Below, piece by piece: positions 60,801 through 62,063 of a DNA stretch of 64,000 bases. A model generated the notes under the pieces. It saw only the letters and a program-made list of their open reading frames with translations, was not told the origin of the DNA and did not search any database. The stretch covers positions 34,367,890-34,431,889 of the forward strand of contig OY829328.1 of NCBI GenBank assembly GCA_963691655.1. The letters run 5' to 3'. A program made the translations under genes and the position numbers. The stretch comes from Toxonevra muliebris (taxonomy: Eukaryota > Arthropoda > Insecta > Diptera > Pallopteridae). Within the stretch, counting starts at the first letter, position 1. Each line of letters begins with the position of its first letter.

Positions 60801-62063
60801 TTTCTTGAAGATCAAACCGACCATTCTAATAATTATTCAGAACAAGGAATCATTTTTTTTCTTGACAGTATCCAAAACTTGCTAATATTATCCCAAACTT
60901 TTCACTAACAAAATAATTTTTTACCACAACTGCAAACTAAACTTTCTTAACCCAGCTCTTCATCATTATCCTAAACTACACACTATAATTCAAAACATCT
61001 ATTATTGTTCAGAAATACCGTCATTATCCAGAACTGTCCCATTACCTAGAACTACCCAACATTATCTAAAGAGCTTACCAATAATTTAAATCCATTTCTA
61101 CGTAGATCAATGCAAGACTTTATTGTGACACTGTGTATTCCAAATGGAGCTTCTGCCTGTCTCAGCAGTGAGCCTAATCTAGTGGCAATTAAACGTATAT
61201 ATTTATATTCTCTTCTTCAATAGGAAGTTATATTTCTACATAAATGGCAAAGACTCCCAATTTTATGCTGAATTCGAACGGAAAAGTGAAAAGCTTTTCT
61301 TAGCAAATTTTTACTTTCAGAAGTTTCACATTGACCAGCCATTTTATTTTATTTTTAATCATGCTGAGCATCGAACTCAGACAGTGAGCTCCCATGACGT
61401 CCGAATGTTGACTAAACGGATGGATCATACTATTATTCTATGGCTTTATCTATCCTCACTTAACATCAACATCTTATGCAGCTTATAAGAGATTAAGGGG
61501 TTAAAGCCAGTAAAGCAATAAGTAAAACCTTTAAAAATTAGTTTTATATTAAAATAAGTTTGATTCAGTTCGGTGTATTTCGTGTTAAATTTCGCGATCA
61601 TTGTAAATAAGCGAAGCATTACTTAGATTAAAATTCACGAGGACCTGTTAGAATAGATATTTCTAAGAGGCAAATACCAAAATTGTTCAATTTTTTTGTT
61701 TAAAACAGATGACGTGATAGAGTACGAATTCAATTTGGTCCCAGTAAATCTTAAATATACTATAACAATAGTATCAAAACTATTTTCTCCTATTTAATAA
61801 TAAATTTTAACTATGTATACTTACATTTCCCAGTTTCAGCTTTGTTTTAACTTTCTCCGGTTTATAGTGTCCAGATAGTTGATATAAAACAGCACGACTT
61901 CTTCTTCGACCCATATTACAGCCAGCAGGTACATCAAGATTATTGCCCTCTCCACCGTCGCCATCACTATCCATGCCTGCACCACCACCCAGACCGGGCA
62001 AGGCACCCAAACCCAGCATACCGGCATTGGAACCGGCACGAAAACGCGCACCCAATAAAGCAG
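6709..62063 (-). CDS. Elk: Elk-type voltage-gated K+ channel, eight internal exons (partial gene)
   Basis: Plasma-membrane potassium channel subunit of the EAG superfamily (EAG/ERG/ELK); four subunits form a voltage-opened pore. Exons in transcript order: 62063-61825, 59529-59301, 59063-58900, 41784-41580, 37927-37748, 37571-37453, 26677-26597, 6804-6709. All introns are GT-AG and the phases fit at every junction, giving 437 codons without a stop. In order one sees a basic, Gly-rich linker, S1-S3, the S4 voltage sensor, S5, turret, pore helix with filter SVGFGN, S6 and the C-linker. ELK rather than EAG or ERG is chosen from S6 ([19 protein letters not shown]) and the C-linker ([19 protein letters not shown]), recalled from fly Elk. 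The N-terminal PAS exons and the C-terminal cyclic-nucleotide-binding-homology exons are not in the window, so start and stop codons are unknown. No promoter is visible. Confidence 0.95.
8688..9110. mobile_element. Small foldback / hairpin element
   Basis: Two inverted arms of about 170-190 bp (8688-8856 and 8922-9110) separated by about 65 bp. Each arm carries CAATGAACACCACTATCCAA at the outer end and AAATACTGTTTGTTCAAATC-type sequence at the inner end. The right arm has about 25 extra bases near its outer end. No coding content. It looks like a foldback MITE; no clear target-site duplication was found. Confidence 0.8.
9226..9455 (-). pseudogene. Unidentified C-terminal coding fragment with a frameshift
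   Basis: Reading the minus strand after a plausible acceptor (tttatttag at 9456) gives [20 protein letters not shown], then [12 protein letters not shown] shift of frame then gives [20 protein letters not shown], then [20 protein letters not shown] and WGGI before a TAA. The amino acid composition is much more protein-like than the surrounding intron, and the two halves join naturally if two bases were lost near 9355. I do not recognise the family. It may be a retrocopy fragment or the last exon of a nested gene with an assembly error; the missing upstream exons and the frameshift favour a pseudogene. Confidence 0.5.
10945..11820 (-). mobile_element. Non-LTR retrotransposon remnant, 3' end of reverse transcriptase ORF
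   Basis: On the minus strand the reverse transcriptase motif [15 protein letters not shown] is followed by [20 protein letters not shown] and IKKTKAM (11464-11715). Next comes [20 protein letters not shown] (around 11390-11450), and then the C-terminal stretch [20 protein letters not shown] (10954-11172). The order and motifs match the end of ORF2 of RTE-like non-LTR elements, whose C terminus reads [21 protein letters not shown]. Frameshifts separate the pieces and the 5' part is absent, so it is a dead 5'-truncated copy. Confidence 0.85.
13000..14550. other. AT-rich intron stretch without recognisable elements
   Basis: A/T runs, short TATGTA/CATACA repeats and a CA-rich stretch at about 13790-13805. 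No gene, RNA or repeat family was recognised here. Confidence 0.6.
14762..15084 (-). mobile_element. tRNA-derived SINE with TAACC-repeat tail, 11-bp target duplication
   Basis: 323-bp insertion flanked by perfect duplications AAATGCATATA (14751-14761 and 15085-15095). The head, read on the minus strand from about 15075, is tRNA-like: GACGACCTCGATAGCCTAGT contains an A box and GGTTCGATTCC a perfect B box. The anticodon region CTTTAAT resembles tRNA-Lys with one base missing. The 3' tail is (AACCT)n, seen on the plus strand as TAGGTTAGGTTAGGTTGG. It inserted into the left arm of the Tc1-like element and is therefore younger. Further head copies are at 44955 and 49495. Confidence 0.88.
15140..15800 (-). 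pseudogene. Tc1-type transposase remnant
   Basis: Degenerate DDE transposase of the Tc1 group inside the IR/DR element. The upstream part (about 15590-15800) reads [20 protein letters not shown], which fits the RKKPxLSxxxRxARLxFA region. Further down come [19 protein letters not shown] and, in another frame, [13 protein letters not shown] and SPNLNL. Several stops and frame changes are present. The deletion of the QDNDPKH segment removes the second catalytic Asp, so no active enzyme can be made. Confidence 0.78.
16083..16265 (+). repeat. Dispersed repeat copy A
   Basis: A ~185-bp stretch starting near AACATTTTTGTATTTGGAGT, containing AAGAATTTGTAATTTAAACT and TAATCCATCAAAAACT, recurs in the same orientation at 26340-26535 with about 75-80 percent identity by eye. 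No coding capacity. This copy lies inside the Tc1-like element, so it is probably an insertion that lengthened it. Confidence 0.65.
19701..20400. repeat. Decayed tandem duplication, units of ~250-300 bp
   Basis: Unit 1 (19701-19997) and unit 2 (19998-20246) share TTTTTACCTTGGCATAC, TTTGCTATTACTGTCAC / TTTGCTACTACTATCAC, the CGGAC/CGGATG segment, CAGCCACATTCTTT / AGTTACATTCTTT and TGCAGGAAATTGTTGCAACA. A partial third unit begins near 20247 (AAGTTTTCACCTTCTAATAC). Non-coding. Confidence 0.75.
21552..22083. mobile_element. hAT-like non-autonomous element (MITE)
   Basis: 532-bp element with inverted ends TAGGGTAGCCAGAT (left) and ATCTGGCTACCCTA (right). The flanks are GATATAGC (21544-21551) and GATATTGC (22084-22091), an 8-bp duplication with one mismatch, as expected for hAT insertion. 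Inside, both ends carry a TGTACTGATTT-type motif as a subterminal repeat. No transposase reading frame, so it would need enzyme from elsewhere. Confidence 0.82.
23430..23780 (-). mobile_element. Non-LTR retrotransposon remnant, C-terminal end of ORF2
   Basis: On the minus strand: [20 protein letters not shown], then [20 protein letters not shown] and [11 protein letters not shown]. The pattern LVGVLTGHxxLxxHxxRxGxxxxxxCRxC..(E)TxEHxLCxCPALARxRxxxLG is the terminal zinc-finger-like region of I/Loa/R1-type LINE polyproteins. Upstream (to about 23780) [20 protein letters not shown] fits the preceding segment, separated by a stop. The LINE tail ends shortly after a TAG near 23432. The rest of the element is missing. 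Confidence 0.85.
24543..24602 (+). repeat. Dispersed repeat, copy 1 of a ~58-bp unit
   Basis: AGTCCAAAATAGTTGCTGCC followed by AAATATATGACGCCATAAAC and TAGTTATCT recurs at 27548-27606 as ACTCCAATATAGTGGCTGCC, then AAAACTCATGACGCTATAAG and CTAGTTGTCT, in the same orientation. Possibly the end of a larger shared repeat. Confidence 0.6.
24630..25345. repeat. Block of internal repeats (GACCGCGAACG / GGCGCTT units)
   Basis: Two kinds of unit recur. The first, TTTTTGTAAAAAATGTTCGC then TTAAGGCGCTTGTTTT, occurs at about 24701-24735, with a variant at 24780-24812. The second, GACCGCGAACGGAAAATGAA with AAAGTCATACGACCG, occurs around 25155-25215, 25218-25255 and, reversed, near 25295-25345; a diverged match is AAAGTCATACGATCG near 24642. 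No protein is encoded. The high local GC (CpG-containing) is unlike the surrounding intron. Confidence 0.6.
25364..25478 (-). mobile_element. tRNA-like SINE head with A-rich tail
   Basis: Read on the minus strand: GCTTATATGGCTCAGTTGGT then AAGCGCG (A box TGGCTCAGTTGG), and GTCCAGAGGTTCGAGCCTGG (B box GGTTCGAGCC), followed by AAAACAAAAAATAAAAAAAA. The two promoter boxes sit about as far apart as in a tRNA gene, but the acceptor and anticodon stems pair badly. The A-rich tail points to retroposition rather than a working tRNA gene. Confidence 0.65.
26340..26535 (+). repeat. Dispersed repeat copy B
   Basis: Second copy of the repeat at 16083-16265, same orientation: AACATTTTGATATTTGGAAT, AGAATTTGTAATTTAAACTT, TAATTCATCAAAAATTTGAT. 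It lies about 60 bp beyond the donor of the 27-codon Elk exon. Origin unknown. Confidence 0.65.
26597..26677 (-). CDS. Elk: Elk exon: C-linker, 27 codons
   Basis: Short 81-nt exon, phase 0 on both sides (acceptor ttatcag, donor GTAAGT). It reads [17 protein letters not shown], then [10 protein letters not shown]: the conserved C-linker helix KQR(I/M)xxYFQ.(S/T)W found after S6 in EAG, ERG and ELK channels. It is too short to stand out as an open frame and is flanked by introns of 10.8 kb and 19.8 kb. Frame continuity with ALHQ before and TLREFPEE after supports the boundaries. Confidence 0.94.
27426..27540 (+). repeat. Direct repeat pair, ~82 bp apart
   Basis: GGCGATCAAATGACTGTCTG followed by CATAACAT near 27428 recurs near 27510 as GGAGATCATTTGATCGTTTG followed by CATAACAT. 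A weaker related motif lies at about 27070 (GATCACCAAATGATTTGGCT). Probably part of an unclassified repeat ending near 27606. Confidence 0.5.
27548..27606 (+). repeat. Dispersed repeat, copy 2 of the ~58-bp unit
   Basis: Same orientation partner of 24543-24602 (ACTCCAATATAGTGGCTGCC, then CATGACGCTATAAGCTAGTT). It directly follows the 27426-27540 direct repeats. Confidence 0.6.
29247..29413 (+). repeat. Tandem repeat, three units of ~53 bp
   Basis: Each unit has a TTATTATTA run, then CAATAATTATAGTACAGCAT-type sequence and ACTTTCAGGCTG. Units start near 29247, 29302 and 29354. The units differ by a few substitutions and short length changes. The open frame running through them has no recognisable protein and reflects the repeat. 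Confidence 0.85.
31662..31810 (+). repeat. Dispersed repeat, copy 1
   Basis: CACTCACAGTGGAAGTGAAA followed by CTTTGTTGTTTATTTGAAA and, further on, TTCTGTTGAAATTTTTGCAG recurs in the same order and orientation at 46545-46675. Both copies are non-coding and of unknown type. Confidence 0.65.
32772..34107. mobile_element. hAT-like element without intact transposase
   Basis: 1336-bp element flanked by a perfect 8-bp duplication CTTCACTT (32764-32771 and 34108-34115). Ends: left CAGCGATGCCAACTTGCGGG; right, reverse-complemented, CAGGGATGCTAAATTATTTT. About ten of the first twelve bases match. Both ends carry a GGGGAATTCCCCGAT / AATCGGGGAATTTCTC motif as a subterminal inverted repeat. An 8-bp duplication and CAGxGATG ends are typical of hAT elements. 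I see no transposase domain, so it is non-autonomous or badly decayed. Confidence 0.88.
35093..36116 (+). mobile_element. Tc1-like element with degenerate transposase
   Basis: 1024-bp element with TA at both flanks and inverted ends CAGTCTTTTCAATAAGAGCG (left) and, reverse-complemented, CAGTCTTTTCAACAAGAGAG (right). A transposase remnant lies on the plus strand at about 35325-36000. It includes HVWSCFSK (expected VMVWGCFS), then in shifted frames [20 protein letters not shown] (expected LDWPxQSPDLNPIENLWxxLK) and [12 protein letters not shown] with [12 protein letters not shown] near the C terminus. Stops and frameshifts make it inactive. Confidence 0.88.
37453..37571 (-). CDS. Elk: Elk exon: S6 and start of the C-linker
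   Basis: 119-nt exon, acceptor tttcag, donor GTAAGC, leaving in phase 0. A split Ala codon opens it, followed by [19 protein letters not shown] (inner half of S6 with the gate region), then [20 protein letters not shown], the first helix of the cytoplasmic C-linker. [18 protein letters not shown] is an ELK-type signature; ERG has ASIFGNVSAIIQRLYS at this place. Confidence 0.96.
37572..37747 (-). other. Elk: Elk intron, 176 bp
   Basis: Short intron between the filter and S6 exons (GTAAGT ... tttcag). It splits an Ala codon of the S6 motif LIGALMHA. Confidence 0.93.
37748..37927 (-). CDS. Elk: Elk exon: turret, pore helix, selectivity filter and start of S6
   Basis: 180-nt exon, 59 whole codons plus split codons at both ends (acceptor cacacag, donor GTAAGT). 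It starts in the turret ([20 protein letters not shown]), where NIT and NVS are possible N-glycosylation sequons, continues with pore helix [13 protein letters not shown], filter VGFGN, then [19 protein letters not shown] of S6. GFG instead of GYG in the filter is normal for the EAG superfamily. [10 protein letters not shown] fits ELK better than EAG. The next intron is only 176 bp. Confidence 0.97.
37928..41579 (-). other. Elk: Elk intron, 3.65 kb
   Basis: AT-rich intron between the S5 and pore exons. Simple sequence includes a TATG/TACATA run near 38340-38365, an (TA) run at 40075-40089 and long A/T runs near 40410 and 40905. No mobile element with identifiable ends was found. A 116-codon open frame at 40339-40689 on the minus strand shows no recognisable domain and is not called. 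Confidence 0.8.
40075..40089. repeat. (TA)n microsatellite
   Basis: Fifteen bases of alternating T and A within the intron. Confidence 0.8.
41580..41784 (-). CDS. Elk: Elk exon: S4 voltage sensor and S5
   Basis: 205-nt exon entering in phase 0 (acceptor ctgcag) and leaving one base into a Gly codon (donor GTGAGT). It encodes [20 protein letters not shown], the S4 segment with K/R at every third position, then [11 protein letters not shown] and S5 ([20 protein letters not shown]). The exon ends in the extracellular turret ([15 protein letters not shown]). The HWLACIWY motif at the end of S5 is a hallmark of EAG/ERG/ELK channels. Confidence 0.96.
42188..42206. repeat. Poly-C tract, 19 bases
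   Basis: Nineteen consecutive C in otherwise AT-rich intron, followed by TCTC. Length is likely to vary between individuals or reads. Confidence 0.9.
42459..43694. mobile_element. TA-flanked MITE interrupted by a hAT element
   Basis: Ends GGGTGATTCTCTAAATCTAG (left) and, reverse-complemented from the right, GTGTGATTCTCTGAGTCTAG. They are followed inward by further inverted similarity (CACAAAATGCAAAAATAGG against CACGGTGCAGAATAGG). TA lies directly outside each end (42457-42458 and 43695-43696), as for Tc1/mariner-type insertion. Removing the 607-bp hAT insertion and its 8-bp duplication leaves about 620 bp with no coding content. Confidence 0.68.
42648..43254. mobile_element. hAT-like non-autonomous element
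   Basis: 607-bp element with ends CAGGCCCGACGAGA and, reverse-complemented from the right, CAGGGCCGTCGAGA, 12 of 14 matching. The flanks are ACTACACC (42640-42647) and ACTACACT (43255-43262), an 8-bp duplication with one mismatch. GGGCCC-rich subterminal motifs occur at both ends (CCACCGGGCCCAGAG and CTACCGGGCCCGAATT). Much more GC-rich at its ends than the host intron. No transposase frame. CAGGGCC ends are a known hAT pattern. Confidence 0.85.
44955..45105 (+). mobile_element. tRNA-derived SINE copy, 5' part
   Basis: GACGACCTCGATAGTCTAAT (A box region) and GGGATCGATTCCCGTCTTGG (B box region) match the head of the SINE at 14762-15084. The following body matches too: CTGGTGGTTAATGCTCATAA, then CAATCGATATGAAGT. 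Similarity fades after about 45105 and no TAACC tail is seen, so it is 3'-truncated or strongly diverged. Confidence 0.78.
46545..46675 (+). repeat. Dispersed repeat, copy 2
   Basis: Partner of 31662-31810: GCACTCATGGTAGAAGTGAA, then ACTTTGTTGTTTATTTGAAA, then ATTCTGTTGAAGTTTTTGCA and ATCTTCTTCTTTCTATT. Confidence 0.65.
48075..48330 (+). repeat. Degenerate ~12-bp repeat array, block 1
   Basis: Purine-rich strand with recurrent GACCAAAATTT / GATCAAAAACC / CAGACCTAAAAT motifs at roughly 11-13 base spacing, resembling the clearer array at 50205-50489. The many lengths and substitutions indicate an old array. Confidence 0.5.
48419..48585 (-). mobile_element. SINE family 2, copy 1 (tRNA-related)
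   Basis: Shares with 58063-58258, in the same orientation, the segments TTTATACATGAATGGAA and CATAAAACTAAGG / CATAAAACTGTAGG, a TGCTGTGGTC / TGCTGTAGTC head and a TGTGCCATTATAG / TAGTGCCATC distal part. Read on the minus strand, with the tRNA-like head at the high-coordinate end. Confidence 0.6.
48765..49481 (+). pseudogene. Nuclear copy of mitochondrial ND4 (NUMT), fragment
   Basis: The plus strand translates as part of NADH dehydrogenase subunit 4 (complex I): [89 protein letters not shown] and [15 protein letters not shown]. Codon use is extremely AT-rich like insect mtDNA. TGA stands for Trp in VHLW and again after RIVS, and ATA stands where Met is expected. So under the nuclear code the frame is broken; the longest open stretch is 48927-49424. 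Relative to usual insect ND4, about six codons (KMPMF region) and about seven codons (WWFLLSS region) appear deleted, and a Tyr codon has become TAA. No function expected. Confidence 0.93.
49495..49536 (-). mobile_element. SINE head fragment abutting the NUMT
   Basis: On the minus strand GACGACCCCGATAGTCTAGT then GGGTAGTGTTGG matches the first ~32 bases (A box) of the tRNA-SINE heads at 15075 and 44955. It stops where ND4 sequence begins, so only the 5' end of the SINE remains. Confidence 0.6.
50205..50489 (+). repeat. Degenerate ~12-bp minisatellite, block 2
   Basis: About two dozen consecutive units of the form AGACCAAAATTC (variants AGATCAAATTT, AAACCAAAACTT, AAATCGAAACTC) at 11-12 base spacing. 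The array stops exactly at the left end of the foldback element and similar units resume at its right end (CAGACAAAAATTCTG, to about 53100). Confidence 0.75.
50490..53043. mobile_element. Long foldback element (~2 kb hairpin) with a hAT insertion
   Basis: The two ends are inverted copies: AAAGGGCATAGCCGGGTTTC on the left and GAAACCCGGCTATGCCCTTT on the right. Inverted similarity continues inward almost to the centre, for example AAAATGGGTGTTTTAAGCCC (left, near 51902) against GGGCTTAAAACCCCATTTTC (right, near 52211), and AGAAAACTATTATACTCTCT against its partner at about 52150. Without the 508-bp hAT insertion the arms are about 0.9-1 kb each around a spacer of about 140 bp. No protein was recognised in the arms, and no secure target duplication was found. 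Transcribed as part of the Elk intron, it would fold into a very long hairpin. Confidence 0.88.
51084..51591 (+). mobile_element. hAT transposon remnant inside the foldback
   Basis: 508-bp insertion in the left arm with 11-bp inverted ends TAACGCTCGTA and a perfect 8-bp duplication GTTATGGT (51076-51083 and 51592-51599). The plus strand encodes the decayed end of a hAT transposase dimerisation region, [14 protein letters not shown], which fits the (A/P)TSxxxERxFSxxGNI motif. Other frames then give SNIHALISI and [15 protein letters not shown]. The acidic [10 protein letters not shown] tail precedes the right end. Absent from the matching place in the right arm near 52490, so it arrived after the foldback formed. 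Confidence 0.9.
53041..53225 (+). repeat. Continuation of the degenerate 12-bp repeat
   Basis: Units such as CAGACAAAAATTC, CCCAATTTTCATC, CCAGAAAAAACGG and TCAGAACTCAAAT continue the array seen to the left of the foldback, supporting insertion of the foldback into a pre-existing array. Decays by about 53225. Confidence 0.5.
54967..56210 (+). mobile_element. Jockey-like non-LTR retrotransposon remnant, 3' half of ORF2
   Basis: Plus strand, in broken frames: [40 protein letters not shown] and KLGVLQE. These correspond to AFDTVxHxxLL, YLxxRxxxV and KQGVPQGxxLSPLLF of reverse transcriptase. After a frameshift come [11 protein letters not shown] and [17 protein letters not shown], where the YADD active site reads YAND. 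Further on are LATLLGALS-like and [20 protein letters not shown] segments of the C-terminal region. Downstream of 55936 the reading is poor and ends near AACAACAACGAGATGG. 5'-truncated, frameshifted and with a mutated catalytic Asp, so dead. Confidence 0.87.
58063..58258 (-). mobile_element. SINE family 2, copy 2 (tRNA-related, A-rich tail)
   Basis: Read on the minus strand: TTGCTGTAGTCTAGTGGTTA then GTGTGGTAGACTGCTAACC resembles a tRNA 5' half (A box TAGTCTAGTGGTTAG). The body carries CATTCGAATTCGACATAAAA and CTTCTTCCATTCATGTATAA, and ends AAAAGAAATAAAAAGAATTA. No B box is left. Related to 48419-48585 and 61142-61430 through the (G)AATTC(A/G)(A/G)CATAAAA segment. Confidence 0.68.
58900..59063 (-). 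CDS. Elk: Elk exon: end of S2, S2-S3 loop and S3
   Basis: 164-nt exon, acceptor ttacag and donor GTAAGA, leaving in phase 0. It encodes the end of S2 ([18 protein letters not shown]), the loop [14 protein letters not shown], and S3 ([17 protein letters not shown]), ending SDLYNGE. The Asp of DILLNF and the Asp of FVVDLL are the acidic S2 and S3 positions that pair with S4 arginines in EAG-type voltage sensors (family knowledge). After this exon comes a 17.1-kb intron filled with transposon remnants. Confidence 0.95.
59064..59300 (-). other. Elk: Elk intron, 237 bp
   Basis: Short intron between the two exons that share the split Asp codon of S2. Contains a CA/TG-rich and CATACA-type simple stretch around 59110-59280. 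Donor GTGCGT, acceptor ttacag. Confidence 0.92.
59301..59529 (-). CDS. Elk: Elk exon: pre-S1, S1 and start of S2
   Basis: 229-nt exon entering in phase 0 and leaving one base into a codon (donor GTGCGT, acceptor ttgtag). It starts [16 protein letters not shown], a conserved pre-S1 stretch of the EAG superfamily, followed by S1 ([20 protein letters not shown]), the S1-S2 loop ([17 protein letters not shown]) and the beginning of S2 (ALFIV). The split Asp codon at the 3' junction completes S2 as IVDILLNFR in the next exon. The intron to the next exon is only 237 bp, one of two short introns in the window. Confidence 0.95.
60215..61085 (+). repeat. Degenerate tandem array, ~20-bp CATTATCCAAAACTACCCA-like units
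   Basis: Pyrimidine-rich on the plus strand in its clearer parts (60220-60450 and 60880-61080), with repeated CATTATC, AAACTACCCA, ACCATTAT and ATTATCCAGAACT words. The middle (60480-60860) is more decayed. The 115-codon open frame across 60105-60452 is a by-product of this array and is not called. Confidence 0.5.
61142..61430 (-). mobile_element. SINE family 2, copy 3 (tRNA-related)
   Basis: Read on the minus strand, the head has TCCGTTTAGTCAACATTCGG (weak A box) and CTGAGTTCGATGCTCAG (B box, GGTTCGANNCC-like). The body contains TTCGAATTCAGCATAAAATT, then TGCCATTTATGTAGAAATAT, matching the order of segments in the copy at 58063-58258. It retains the B box lost there. Confidence 0.58.
61825..62063 (-). 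CDS. Elk: Elk exon: linker between PAS domain and S1
   Basis: 239-nt exon, acceptor ttacag and donor GTAAGT, entering in phase 1 and leaving in phase 0. It encodes 79 full codons. The first half is low complexity, with [13 protein letters not shown] followed by an acidic Asp/Glu/Gly stretch; the second half is basic, [20 protein letters not shown] and then KTKLKLGN. In EAG-family channels this segment links the cytoplasmic PAS domain to S1. The second half reads like a conserved ELK segment, while the Gly-rich half probably varies between species. The preceding exon should end with a single extra base and must lie above position 64000 or be unrecognised in 62064-64000. Confidence 0.93.

Larger units (their letters stand above)
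59530..61824 (-). other. Elk: Elk intron, 2.3 kb
   Basis: Contains the degenerate repeat 60215-61085 and the SINE-like copy 61142-61430. The remainder is AT-rich non-coding sequence. Confidence 0.85.
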
